Assembly (NCBI GenBank): GCA_963730165.1
Contig: CAVSQS010000001.1
Coordinates: 713,687 to 777,686, forward strand
Reading direction: 5' to 3'
DNA: 64,000 bases
Origin: DASSQJ01 sp963730165
GTDB lineage: Bacteria > Actinomycetota > Actinomycetes > Actinomycetales > Dermatophilaceae
The translations under genes and the position numbers were made by a program. Shown one piece after another: positions 1-12,000 of this stretch. The stretch's first letter is position 1. Each line of letters begins with the position of its first letter. The notes below the pieces were generated by a model that saw only the letters and a program-made list of their open reading frames with translations, made no database searches and was not told the DNA's origin.

Positions 1-1359
1 CTCGCCGAGCATGGCAGGCGGCTCCGGTGCTCGGTGCACGAGCTCAGGGTGTGGGCGAGAACTCGAGTGGAGGCGCTGGTGACCTCGCAGACACATCTCA
101 TCGACTCACCCGGCGAAGCCTCCAGCGCAGAGCTGCGGGAGGACGACTGGCGGGCGGCGTTCGCACAGGCCGGCAACTGGCCGGACGACGACGAGAGCGT
201 CGGACGAGAGACCTCTCGTACCTCCTGAGCGGCCGGCAGGGCCAGGACGGCGAGGACGAGATCGAGGATCCTCGCCGGCCTGACCGCCCACATCTCACAA
301 GCCCGAACCGCCTTGACACACGGGCCGACGCCCGTCGACGACGACGGCTCGACATCCGTGCTGACGGTTGCGCTCTTCTCTCCCGGGCAACATCGCTCTC
401 CGCGCGATGACGCGCCTGGTGCCCGAGGCCGACCGCGTCGATGACCGTCGCGCTTTTCGAAGCGGCGGCCATGCTGGCGAACGGTCTGCGCTCCCTCTTC
501 AACCGCCCGGACGCCATCAAGATCGTGGAGCGCGTGGACGGCACCGAATCGGCCCTACTGGCGGCAGGTCCTGGCGTACTGCGCCGCCGGCAACCTCGAG
601 GCCGTCCTGGACGAGTACCTGCACCACCTGTGCAGGATCTCCGCAACGGCCCGATCACGGGCGATGTTCCTCTCGACCTCGCGTCGAACGCCGCCAACGC
701 GCTCAGTCTCCGCACGAGCAGCCAGCGAGCCCTGAACGCCTCAGACCTGGAACAGTCCCGTCTCCGTTCGTGCCCGCGCTTCGCCCTCCGCTACGGGGGG
801 CGCCGGGCGACCGGGGAGGATGCCCGACAGCCGGAGGTCCGCCAGGCGTTCAACAGCCCGTTCTGGCCGTTCGTCCTCGCCTCGACCTCGGTGGGTCAGG
901 AGGGCGTCGACTTCCACTGGTGGTGCCACGCGGTCTTCCACTGGAACACCCCGGCCAACCCGGTCGACTTCGAGCAGCGCGAGGGTCGTGTCGACCGCTA
1001 CCGCGGCCACGCGATCCGCAAGAACATCGCCGCCCGACACGGCGCGTCGGTGCTCGCCCAGGGGCGGGCGGCAATCCCTGGGACCGGCTGTACGAGGCGC
1101 GCGCGCGACTTCGACGGGCAAGTACGGCGGCTTCACTCCCGGCTGGGTCTACCCGGGCCCGGCCAAGATCGAGCGGCACGTGGCCCCGATCCTGCTCAGT
1201 TCCGACGCCGCCAAGTACGCGCGCATCAAGAAGGATGTCGCCCTGTACCGCCTGACCTTCGGTCAGCCCCGACAGGAGGACCTGCTCGAACTCCTGCGCC
1301 GCCAGGAGAGCATCGACCCTCAAGCATTGAGGGCACTGCGCATCGACTTGGCGCCATGA
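1..1359 (+). pseudogene. C-terminal part of a superfamily 2 helicase, frameshifted and cut by the window edge
   Basis: Only the C-terminal half is present. Around 870-1040 the translation reads ASTSVGQEGVDFHWW and then QREGRVDRYRGH, which are helicase motifs V and VI of the SNF2/DEAD type. The tail (about 1120-1359) ends RALRIDLAP followed by a stop. Coding potential jumps between frames several times: frame 1 near 34-228, another frame near 545-700 (reading YWRQVLAYCAAGNLEAVLDE), frame 3 for the motif V/VI block, and frame 1 again from about 1115. It is therefore broken or carries sequencing indels. It lies upstream of the UDG-like and DUF3883 genes on the same strand and is probably the first gene of that small set. 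Its N-terminal ATPase half lies outside the window, so the exact family cannot be named. Confidence 0.6.
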
Positions 1360-1425
1360 TCAGCAGAGACCGCTCCCCCCAGGGCGACGCCTACACCTCA
1401 TGAAGATTCCTTGAGCGTTGAACGA

Positions 1426-2214
1426 ATGGTCTTGGCCGGGCCCCCGAGCTGCTCGGCAGCCAACTCCCGCCATGCAACACGTGGGCACACTGCAGAGAGG
1501 ACCGACAACGACGAACTCCAGACCGACGGCTCGAGGCTGCCCAAGGGGTGGGCTTCGGCGCTGCGGCGGCGCGGCTACGACGTGGGCAGGCTGGACGAGC
1601 TGGTTGCAGCATCTACGACGACGCTGCTTCCGGGCGGCGTGCTTCCGCGCCGCTCGGACGTGCTCAGGGCCTTCCACCTGACTGGCGTGAAGGAGGCCCA
1701 CGTCGTGATCTTGGGGCAGGACCCCTACCCGCGCCCCGAGCAGCACGCTCAGGGTCTTGCCTTCTCAGTTCCTGCAGGGGTCCCACGTCCAAGGTCCCTC
1801 AACGCGATCTTCGCCAACCTCGAGAACGACCCGGACGTCGACTTCGAGTGCCTCTCAGGCGACCTCACCCATGGGCGGAGCGGGGTGTACTCCTGCTCAA
1901 CACCGCGCTCACCGTTGAAGCCCAGGTCCCCAACTCTCACCGAGCACGCTGGACCGACTTCACCGATGCCGTGCTGCGCCGCGACGAGGAGTGCGACAAC
2001 GTCGTGTTCTTGCTCTCGGGGCGGCGCGCCATCGACCGGGCAACGGCGATCCACATCAGCGATGCGCACAAGGTGATCCGGTCGGCACCCGGCAGCCCGC
2101 GGCCGGAGCCGAGAGGACCGCTTCAAGGACGTTCGTCACTTCTCGCTGGCCAACTCATTCCTGGCGACACGGGGGGTCAATTCGGTGAAGTGGAACTTCG
2201 TCGTCGACGACTGA
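1426..2214 (+). pseudogene. Uracil-DNA glycosylase-like protein (family 1 fold), two frameshifts
   Basis: The translation contains VVILGQDPYPRPEQ and GLAFSVP, the water-activating motif of family 1 uracil-DNA glycosylases; proline after GQDPY is normal for actinobacterial enzymes. After a frameshift near 1880 the frame continues with LLLNTALTVE, the second conserved block. A second frameshift near 2092 restores RSHPAARGR and then FKDVRHFSLANSFLATRG, ending at 2214. The usual minor-groove loop HPSPLS is here HPAARG, so the leucine that pushes into the helix is missing. The fold and the catalytic Asp are present, but substrate choice may differ from housekeeping Ung. Each frameshift is fixed by one base (one missing, one extra). 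The start is uncertain; 1426 is the first ATG, and the conserved part begins near 1540. It sits between the helicase remnant and the DUF3883 gene. Confidence 0.75.
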
Positions 2215-2308
2215 TTCGGATTCGACTTCTCCTAGCCTGGGCCGGTGGCGGAGCGGGTCGGACTGGAGCGAGGCGGAGAACGACTCCGTCGTCCTGGCGT
2301 ACCTCGAC

Positions 2309-3088
2309 ATGCTCGGCCGAGAGCTGAGAAACGAGCCCTACGTCAAGACAGAGACCAACCGGCGGGTGCAGGAGGCAACCGGGCGCTCCAAGGGCTCGGT
2401 CGAGTTCAAGTTCGCCAACGTTTCCGCAGTGCTGAACGAGATGCACCATCCGTACATCCGTGGATACCAACCGCGATCCAACTTCCAGGACTCGCTCCGT
2501 GATGCCGTCCTCCGTCACGTTCACGATGTGCCCGACTTGGCCGAGTCGGCGCTGCACGTCGTCACCGACCCGGAGACTCCGCGTGCCGCGATCGACTGGA
2601 GGTTCGCCGACGTCCCCGACCTGACGCTGAGCGAGGACTACGCCCACCATCGCCGAGCAGCGAAGCGGGACTACGTGGCCATCGACGCGGCCAACCGCAG
2701 CCTGGGGCTCGCCGGCGAGCTGGCCGTCGTCAGTCTCGAGAAGGAGCGGCTCCGAGCGCGGGGCCGCGAAGACCTCGCTCGTTCTGTCGAGCACGTCAGC
2801 GAGACGCGCGGAGACGGGCTGGGCTTCGACGTGCTCTCGTACACGGCGACCGGTGCGGAGCGCTTCATCGAGGTCAAGACGACACGGCTCGGTATCGGCT
2901 GGCCGATGGTCATCTCGAGGAACGAGGTGGACCTGAGCAGGGAGGAACCGGAGCGTTTCGTCCTCTACCGCGTCTTCGACTTCGACCAGGCCAGACCCGG
3001 CCTGTACGAGCTGGCGGGTGACGTCACTCGGTCGTGCGCGCTCATTGCCGAGAGCTACCGCGCCGTGCCCCATCGCCGGTCCGCGTAG
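2309..3088 (+). CDS. DUF3883 domain protein
   Basis: The C-terminal third carries the DUF3883 nuclease-like fold: the block ERFIEVKTTRLG (near residue 190) provides the E-x-K of a PD-(D/E)XK-type site. DUF3883 is common in restriction and other defence proteins. The N-terminal part (PYVKTETNRRVQ, GRSKGSVEFKFANVSAVL) resembles the conserved N-terminal region of stand-alone DUF3883 proteins. That homology continues upstream in the same frame to about 2243 (SDWSEAENDSVVLAYLD), where no good start is visible; a GTG at 2245 is out of frame. The true start is therefore probably near 2245, with a small indel between, and 2309 is the first in-frame ATG. The gene ends 25 bp before the convergent DUF6308 gene. 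Confidence 0.75.
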   Translation: MLGRELRNEPYVKTETNRRVQEATGRSKGSVEFKFANVSAVLNEMHHPYIRGYQPRSNFQDSLRDAVLRHVHDVPDLAESALHVVTDPETPRAAIDWRFADVPDLTLSEDYAHHRRAAKRDYVAIDAANRSLGLAGELAVVSLEKERLRARGREDLARSVEHVSETRGDGLGFDVLSYTATGAERFIEVKTTRLGIGWPMVISRNEVDLSREEPERFVLYRVFDFDQARPGLYELAGDVTRSCALIAESYRAVPHRRSA

Positions 3089-3115
3089 AGGCGAGCAGAG
3101 GAGGCGCGGAACGGC

Positions 3116-3851
3116 TCAGCGCCGGGCGCCGACCCCACGGCGCCTCGCGTGCATCCAGAGCGCCACGTCGAGATGCCGAAGCCGACGATTGGGGTGGCCG
3201 ATGTTGACGCGGTCACGCTGCGCGGCCTCCTGCACGACGAAGTCGAGCGGCGTGCGGACGTCGTCGTCCTGGATGATCCTGCGATAGACCTGCCAGTCGA
3301 CCTGGTAGTTCTGCTTCCGGCCGGACAGTTCAAGCAGGTCGCAGACGACCGAGTCCCGCACCGGGAAGAGGTCGGGACGCTTGCGTGCACACAGTTTGGA
3401 GGCCGTGACCCACGGGTTCGACTCGGCGACCGTCGTCAGGGACAAGGCGCGCTTGCACGCGTCGTGAAGGTCCGCCATCGCCATCAGGGTCGCGTCATCG
3501 GCGACCACGAGGTCGGCGTCGAGCGGCAGGACCTCCTCGGTGAGCAGGTGGCGCACCTCGCGGTTGGTGGCTGTCGTTTCGAGGAGGCGCCGCACGGACT
3601 GGGGTTCGGCCCGGTCACGCAGGAGCGTGAGGGCGAGGAGGTCCCCGCTGGTCACGGCGTAGGGGTCCTCAGGACGAGTCGAGAAACGTGGCCCCGGCGT
3701 AGTTGCCGTCGCGGTCGTAGTACCGGGCGAGGTCGTCGACGACGCCGGGATCGTGCAAGACCTCGCGGGCGATCTCTACACCTCGGTTCATCTGCTGCCC
3801 GGTTGCGGGCGGCCATCCCTCCGGGACCGTCGTGAATCGCTTGTCCGTCAT
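3116..3851 (-). pseudogene. DUF6308 family protein, one frameshift
   Basis: The N-terminal part starts MTDKRFTTVPEGWPP behind a strong ribosome site (GGAGGGG, directly upstream of the ATG at 3851). The remaining roughly 190 residues are in another frame (SGDLLALTLLRDRAEP, CDLLELSGRKQNYQVDW), which matches my recollection of DUF6308, a family of unknown function found in actinobacterial accessory regions. The break lies near 3670. Removing one T from a TTT run gives a continuous frame through TRPEDPYAV. It is the last gene of the DISARM-type operon, 17 bp after the RelE-UvrD gene. Confidence 0.6.
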
Positions 3852-3868
3852 CTCCCCTCCTGGATCGA

Positions 3869-6082
3869 TCACGATTGCACGGTGATGAGCGGGCTCGGCT
3901 TGCCGGACCACGTCACCAGGAGGAGGTCGCGCGCGCGGGTTGCGGCGACGTAGAGCAGGGAGCGTTCCCGCAGGTAGCCGTCCGCCTTGGCCGTCTCGTC
4001 GTAGTCGAGGTCACGAAGGGCGGCAGGGATCGCGCCGTCGCGGACCCCGAACAGGATGACCTTGCCGAACTCGGTGCCCTTGGACCGGTGCATCGTCATG
4101 ACGACCGGCTGCCCGGGCTTCGGTGCCCCGGAGTCGACGCTCTGGGCCTTCACCCCGCGCTCGGCCAGGCCGTTGACGACACGCTCCTGCTGGTAGCGGT
4201 CCCTGACGAGGATCGCCAGGGTCTCCCCGGCGTCTCCGGCCTCCAGCCATGCCTGCAGGTTCGACGCCGCGGCGTCCAGTTCCTCGTCCTGGCTGCCGCA
4301 CTCGACCATGCGCACCGGCGGCCCGCTCCGAGCAGAGCGGTAGCCGGTGTGGTCCTCCTCCTCCCCCGCGAGGTCGGAGTAGTCGGCCCCGTCCAGCACC
4401 GACATCGCCCACCGCAGGTTCTGTGCGGTCGTTCGGTAGTTGAGCGTCAGCCGACGCGCGCGCCCCACCACGTTGATGCCGTAGTGGGACAGCGTGATCC
4501 GATGCCCGTAGATGCGCTGATGGGCATCCTCCGAGATGAAGAGGTCGTTGGGGCCGGCGTCGACAGCGGCGCGCAGCAGCTTCCAGTGCGACGGCGAGAG
4601 GTCCTGCCCCTCGTCGACGAGGACGTGGTCGAACAGCCGCCCCCGGCCCGCTGCGGCCTCGAGCTGCAGGTGCTTGGCCGCGAGCGCCGCGACCTCCGCG
4701 AAGTCCACCCGCCCGTGGGCACGGCCGCTCGCACGGTAGGCAGCGATGACGTCCCACACGGCCGTCCGCTTCGCGCGATCCAGGGCCACGCCCCGCCCGG
4801 GCCTCCGGACCCTGAGGTACTGCGTCAGCGTGGTGATCTCGTTGGGGAGGATCACCGCGGCGTACTCGTCCTCGAAGAACGACCGGCTCTTCAGGATGCC
4901 GGGCACGTCCTGACCGGCGACGGCGATCGCGTCGTCCCACGCGGCGTGGGGGGTGCGGTCCGTGACGTCGAGCGTGGCGTCGCCGAGCACGGCCTCGGCC
5001 GCCTTCGCGATGGCGGCCTGGGCCTCCCGGACCACCTGCGTCGCGAACGCGTCGATGCCGCTGACGTGGACTCCGGGCTGTACCCAGTGAGCCGACGACG
5101 GGAACATCGGGGTCCAGCCTCAGCAGGTCGCGCTTCAACATGTCCGCGAGGTTGCGCGTGAACGTGGTGACGAGCACGCGCGGAGTGGGTTCCCGGCGAG
5201 CCAGGGCGCGGGCCCGGTGGAGGATGACGACCGTCTTGCCCGTGCCGGCCCCGCCGGTGACGCGGGCCGGGCCCTTGTAGTCGCGGTCGACGAACCGGCG
5301 CTGCTCCGGGTGGAGGAAGATCCGCCATTCCCCGAAGTCGCCCTCGTTGACGACTCGTTCGAGCTCCTCGTTGGACTCGATCCAGGCGAAGGTCAGCTGT
5401 CCGGCGGGGCGCTTCAGCGCGTCGACGAGCGCCTCGTCCGAGTCCCGGTCGGCCTCGTCGGGCGTGCTCAGCCCGAGCTTCTCCTTGATGTCGCTGATGG
5501 ACAGTCCGCCGGCGAGATCCAGAACGGCCAGTCCCTGCCACTCGGCCGGCGCCGACTCCGCGATCGTCAGGAGCCGGTCCTCGTCGGGCGCCCGAAGGAC
5601 ACGCTCGGCGAACCGGACGTCGAGCCCGAGGTCCTCCGGTCAGGTCGTCGAGCGTGAAGCCGTAGCCCTCGAGCAGGGAGACCGCTTCGGCCTCGGCAGC
5701 CTCGGCCAGTTCCTCCGATGCTCGGCGCGGGCGGCGAGGGCTCGGGCGCGGCAGGCTCGCCCTGCTCGATGATCTCCGGAACGCCGGAGATCGGGTTGAC
5801 CGTGAGCCGCACCTTCTTCGCCATCGCGATCGCGTCGTCGTGCGGCCAGATGCCGTGCAGCACGTAGTCGACGTTCTCGGGCCGCGTGAGCTGGAAGAGG
5901 ACCGCCCGGTACCCCTGATCGACCCGACCCGTGCGCACCCGGCTGTCGACGCTGTTGTGGATCGGCTCGATGTGCAGGCCGGGGAGCGCAGGGTCGTCGT
6001 TCAGCTTCTCCACGAATGCGAAGGCCTTGGACCGCAGCGCGGGCTCGAGCTTGCTCACCGACTTGGTGATGATGACGGACAT
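3869..6082 (-). pseudogene. UvrD/PcrA-type helicase with N-terminal RelE-like domain, frameshifted
   Basis: About 737 codons in total. The first roughly 110 residues (MSVIITKSVSKLEPALRSKA, then HNSVDSRVRTGRVDQGYRAV and HGIWPHDDAI) resemble the RelE/HigB ribonuclease-toxin fold. I recall this fold fused to the N-terminus of UvrD-like helicases in actinobacteria. The helicase follows: Walker A RVTGGAGTGKTVV near 5260, LVDEGQDLSP (motif II), LTLNYRTT (motif IV), and MTMHRSKGTEFGKVILFG with LYVAATRARDLLLV (motifs V and VI). The frame changes near 5650-5700, between the RelE-like part and the helicase, and near 5095. Total length is divisible by three, so the shifts compensate. The start at 6082 overlaps the previous stop as TGATG, indicating translational coupling. 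Role inferred: a DNA helicase acting with the DISARM operon; whether the RelE-like part cuts RNA is unknown. Confidence 0.75.
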
Positions 6083-9000
6083 CAGCGGGCTCCCTCTCGT
6101 GCGCCGAGCGCTTCGACGACTGCATCGACCTCCGGATCGACGACCTGCCAGCCGTCGTCCGCGAGATCCTTCCCGGTTCCTTCGTCGAGATCGAGGACCA
6201 CGACGACCCGCTCCGCCGGCCACGCGAAGTCGACGGGGATGCCGTCGGCGACCTCCGCACCGTAGAGCGGAGCACCGACACCCGCCTGTGCGAGCGCAGC
6301 AGCGAGCGCGCTTGCCTCTCCGGGCTCGACCTCCTCCATGAGCGCGGCCCACTCCGGAGAGACCTCCTCGAGAACCGCGCGACGGCGCAGGTCGGCGGAA
6401 GCCGGGGAACCGACGGCGGTCACGTCGGTCGAGGTGCTCGTGACCAGCGTGACGGGATGGTCGGCGCCGGCGAAGGCATTGCTGAGCTGGAGCCAGCGCC
6501 GCCAGGAGGCGGCATGGTCGGACGACGCCACCACCGCGTCACGGTCGTCGATGGCGACCACCGACTCGATCGGGAGGCCGTGCTCGAGGTCCACGATCGT
6601 GAGCACGCCGGTGTATCCCGTCCGCCACCAGAGGCCCTGGGTCGGACCGGCGCCGAAGGACACGTCATCGCCTCGCACCAGGCGTTGTGCCACCGCGCTC
6701 GGCGCCACGCCCTCGACATGCCCGATCTGCACCACGTCGCTCTGGCTCCCGACGCAGCAGCCACACGGCGTCGGACAAGGCCTGGCGGGGCGCGAGGTGA
6801 GGCTGTTGGATCCACGACACGATGAGGTCCATCGGGCCACCGCGGAGGACGTTCACCGCGTCCTGGTTGAAGCCGCTCCCGGGTGCACCGGCGGGCTGCG
6901 CCATAAGGGCGGACGTCACCTCGGGCCTCACCCAGCCGTAGTCCGGCGCCTTGGTGCTCCCTGGCGTCAGGTCGGCATCGGTCAGCCCGAGGACGACGAA
7001 CCCGTGGGTGCGGAGGGAGTTCCGCTTCGCAGCGTCCTGGCCCACGATGTTGTGCTGAGGCGACGCGTGGTAAGTCCATCCGTCCGTGAAGATCGCCATG
7101 GAAGGGATCGTCGGATCGGACGAGCGCAGGACGAAGTCGGGCTTCGACCCGTGTGCCATCACCTGGGGGGTCAGGGTCCAGACGCGTGCGTCGTTGGGCA
7201 GCGTCACCGTGAGGACGTTGCCCGACGGACCGGGCTTCTCCTTCACGGTCGCGTTGATCGCCCCCATCCGCTCGGCGAACACCGCGCGGAAGCGCAGCTC
7301 CAGCGGCGACTCCCCCGAACCGCCGCCGACCGGTCCCTCCATCACGACCCATCCGGCCGCCTCCGGGTCCGCAACGGCGTCCTCCGGCGCGTCGTCCCCG
7401 AGGAGGATGGCCCGGAGGTGCCGCTCGGCGGCGACCCGCGACAGCCGCTCCGCTCCGAGCCCCCGCGAGAAGGGCAGCAGACAGCGGTGGCAGGCGAGCC
7501 GGTTCTCCAGCCGACACTCGCACGTCGCCACGATCCGGTGCGCGGTGGCCAGGACCTTCCACACCTCCGCCGGGTCGACGAGATCCGTCAGGTACCCCGT
7601 ACCGCCCGGCACCGTGTCGTGGAGGAGCAAGGCGTCGCGCACCTCGCCGGGAGCACCGTCGGCGACCGGGGTCGGAACGGTGACGACGGCGATGTGGTCC
7701 GGGTTGCCGCCCATGCGCTCGCGCAGCCCGAGGAGGAGCGCCGCGGCAAGGCTCGGCACCGCGAAGGTGTCCCCGAGCGTCACCGAGAGCGGGAGGGTGA
7801 GGCCGAGCCCCTGGGTCCTCAGGGACCGAGTCAGGGCCACGGACCGTGTGGTCTCCGTCGCGGACAGCCGGCGAGGGCACCACGGTCGGTGCTCGGAGCG
7901 CGCGTTGGCGTTCGTCTCGCTGTCGGCCTTGCCGCACGAGGCGCACACCCGGAAGAGGGTGTTCGGGATGCCTTCTCCCGCGATGCTCCGCGCGAGCACG
8001 GCCCCGGCGCCCACGCGGCCGGCGTTGACCCAGCGCATGATCATGCCGTTGTAGTGCGCCACGCCGAACCGACCGCCGGCCGTGGTCCACTGTCGCGTCA
8101 CCGTCGCGGGGTCGAGATCCGGGGCCGGGACCACGACGAACTGGGTTCTGCGCCGCTCGTCGCGGGACTCGCCGATCCGGTGCTCGTCGCGGCGCACCTC
8201 GCTCATGACCCGGGTCAGCTCGACGACGTCGAGCCGCTGCCCCGCGTCGGCGATCTGGGCGCTGCCGCACCGCGGACACGTCGAGACGGTGAGCGACTGG
8301 CCGTTCTGGTCGAGGTCCACGCCGTAGCCGCAGCAGTCGCACCATGCCCACCGGCGGATGAGGCTCGCCTGGCTTCCGAGGTCGAGCCCGTCGATGTCCA
8401 TCTCGAGGCCTCGCGCGTAGAACGTCGCCCCGGGGGCGAACTCGCGCAGGGCGTTCGCGGAGGCCCTCTGGAAGGAGCGCGGCTCCGAGACGAAGGCGTC
8501 GGTGTCGGGGTCGCGCCAGGTGACCGACACGTCGAGCGTCACGGAGTCGTCGAGCAGGGTGTAGTTGGGCAGGAGCCCGTACTCCTCGAGAGCCGCGATC
8601 CACGGCTTGGTGCGGTGGTCGTCATGGTGCCGCTCGACGAGGATCAGTGCCGATCGTGCGGAACGGAAGTCCCGCCTGTCGTCGTCGGTCGCGGCGGGGC
8701 TCTCCGCGGCCGCCTTGAGGGCCGGCAAGGTCTCGAGGATCTCCTTGCGTCGGAATGCGAGCTCCGAGTTCGCCGTCCCCCAACGCTGCGCAGCGTCGTA
8801 CACCGCTGCGGCCAGGCCGCTGGTGCCGGGGTCGACGGTCCCGCTGTCGGTCGTGGACGGGGTCGCCCACCGGACGAGGGAGTCGCGTGCAGCGTCGCTG
8901 AGCGTGCCGAGGGACGCGAGGAAGGTCGTCAGCCGGTCCTCGGCGTGCGTCTCGGCATCCGTGACCAGCGCGTGCAGGAACGAGTCCTCCCCTGCCGACT

Positions 9001-12000
9001 CCAAGGCACCGACCGCCTTGCGGGGAAGTCGCTGCGACGGGTCGCGGGCGAGGCCGTCGACGATCGAGGCGATGTACTGCCGACGCAGGATCTCCTCGGC
9101 ATCGAGGTAGGTCGCGGGCGGGCGCACCTCGCCGTTGATGACGGAGAGGGGGTCGCCGAGGCGGGGCAGGTACTCCCCCCGACCGGTCACGAACGCGAGG
9201 TCGAGGGCGTTGCCCGTGCGGCGTCCGGCGCGACCGACACGCTGGAGGTACGAGGCGACCGTGTTCGGGAGGGAGGCGAGCACCACGGACGACAGGTCAC
9301 CGATGTCGATGCCCATCTCGAGGGTGGGTGTCGCGACGAGGACGTTGGGGGCCCCTGGGTCGTCGCTGCCGGCCTTGAAGTCGCGCTCGTACTCGAGCCG
9401 GAGCTCGTCGTCGAGCAGGCTGGAGTGTTCGCGCGAGACGATGCGGCGCATGTCGCTCGAGGCGTAGAGGCGACGGTAGAAGTTGTCCTCACGGACCGTG
9501 GGGCGGACGGTGCCGACGCACCGGACGCCGGTGCAGCGGCTCCCATCGAGCTGGGCGACGACCTCGGGCGTCCCGCTCGTCTGGGTGCGGCAGACGTCGC
9601 AGACGAGGAGGGTGGGCGGGCCGGCCAGGTCATCGTCACGGATCGGGACCACCGAGATCGCCGTCGCGGGGATGGCGTAGACCGTGCCCCCCGACTCGGT
9701 CGCCGACGAGGTCAGGATCTCGGCCTTGACGAGCTGGTCGAAGAGCGATCGGGCGAGCTTGGCGCCGTGCTGGGCGCTGACGCCGATGGTCCGGGAGGTC
9801 CAGACCGCGTACCAGCTCTGCGGCGACGTGACAGGGACGAGCAGCGCTTCCGGCCCTCCCCCGGATCCGCCGACCTTCGGGAAGGCGGGTGCGGACCGTC
9901 CCTTCGGGAACGCCGGCATCCCCTGGGTGCGAGGTCGACCGCCCCAGATGAAATGCCGGCGCCCGTCCGTCGCGAGGTAGCGGGCCAGCCACTCGTGCTG
10001 AACGCCACCCTGGCGTCGCATGTGCTCGAGCACACCGCGCACCCACGCCACGACCCGGTCGTCCGGGGTCGCGGACAGCGGGTCGTCCAGTCGGTCGTCG
10101 TCCGACGCGTCGAGCACCTTGCGGCCGACACCGGCGAGCTTGGCTGCGCTGCCCGCATCCACCTCGACGGCGACGGCGCCGGTGCGCTCGAGAGTCCGAC
10201 CGACGCCGGACTGGAGCCCGAACTCCAGGGTGGCGTCGAAGAGGAGGCGGCGCTTGACCCGTGCCCTGGCCTTGCCGCGTTCGCCGGCCGGCATGCGCGC
10301 ATCCCACCAGGCGTCGAACTCCTCTCGCCCGATGCAGTCGGGCGGCACCATCCGGTACCGACGGAACATGTCGTCGCCCGCCCGCTGGAAGACCCGCTCG
10401 GCAAGCTCGTCGAGGTTGCATCGTTCGTCACCGAGGGCGTCGCGCAGCATGGCGCGAAAGGTGAGCGTGGCGGAGCGCGCCTCGATGAACCCGGCCCGGT
10501 GTGCGGCGTCCTGCACGCTGTCGGTGAAGACGAGTGACTTCTTCTCCGCCGAGTCGAGCGTCTCGGTGCCGAACATGCCGGAGAGCGCCACCGACAGCAG
10601 GGTCGCGATGGCGGAGCCGAGGAACCGGATGCCGTCCCGCTGCAGGCAGGAGGGGCAGGTGTCGTTGTTCGAGAGCTCGTCGGCGTCGCCGCCTCGGTGC
10701 GTGAGGACGGGCAGGACGCGGCCCTCGAGCACGTCGGGCGCCTCGGGGTCGTCGAGGGCGGCACGGAGCGACCGGTCGGCCACCGAGAACCAGGCGAGGC
10801 CGGGGATCTGCTCGGGCTCCTTCGTCGGTCCGTGTCCCAGGCTGCGGTCGGCCTCGGCCAGGGCGGTGAGCAACGGCCGGAACCGTCCCTCCCGGCGGGC
10901 GTGTCGGCGGCGGATGTTGGTGTCGTCCGTGTGGAGGTCGTCGCCGGTGGCGGCGAGCTCCACTCCCCAGCCGGAGCGCCCGCAGTGTCGGCAGTAGACG
11001 GCGGGGAAGGTGGGCGGGAGCAGCTCGCCGTCGATGGCGCCGACCCGGGGGCCGTCGTCGAACCACCGGAAGGCGGTGGTCATGGACGCGTCCCGGTCGA
11101 TCCGTGTGAGCTCGCGGACCCAGAGGTTCAGCTCCACGGTGAGGGCGGCACGGCCGGCCAGGGCCCGGACGTGGCTGAGCACCGCGAACAGCGAGTCGAC
11201 CACGGATCTGCCGGTCGGTGGGGTCGCCCTGGGCGTTGGGGAACAGCATCTGCATGACGTCGACAAGGGCGGTGGCGTCGGCGGTCCGACGGGCGAGGTC
11301 CTGAACGTCGGGGAGCGCCTTGACGAGGGCGAGCAGCCGGTCCGGGTCCGAGAGGTCACCGAGGTGGGGAGCGGCGCAGGCCGCGCCGTCGTCCGCGGTT
11401 CCGCGTAGGAGCGAACTCAGCAGGGCCTCGGTCAGGCGCTCGATGTCGTCCTCGGCCGAGTGACAGGCCGCGGCGAGCGCCTCGAGCTCCGGCGCGAGGA
11501 GGCTGCGCAACCGCACCGCCGTGAGTCCTTCGGAGCGGATGGCATCGGCTGCGTCCCCGGCCCACTCCTCGAGCGAGAGACGGGACTCGGTGACGACGCC
11601 GTCGGGTGGGAAGGGTTCGCCGAACACGGTCTCGGCGAACCCGCGCATGGTCGAGGGGTCGCCACCGTCGCCCAGGGTGGCCGAGGTGGCGACCGGTGTG
11701 AGCCGGCCGAGCGGGCGGGCCCGGTCCTCGTCCGTGACGGCCGGGTCACCGTCGGCCCAGTGGCTCTTGAGGGCGATGCCGAGACGGCGGAGCAGCATGG
11801 CGACGTCGGTGCCCTGGGCCCCGTCGTAGGTGTGGAACTCGTCGAGCACGAGGTAGGTGAGCGACGTGGCGCTCTTGGCCCAGATCGACTGGTCCTGCTG
11901 ACGGAGCAGGAGCTGGTCGAGCATCTTGTAGTTGGTGAGCAGGATGTCGGGCGGGGTGTCGCGCAGCGCGCCGCGGTCGTTGATGAGGCCGAGCCTGCTG

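Noticed and set aside
6338..10537. A plus-strand open frame of about 1399 codons across the DUF1998 helicase.
   Set aside because: It lies antisense to a gene with clear helicase motifs; such long open antisense frames are expected at this GC. Its translation is Arg/Gly/Val-rich with no domain.
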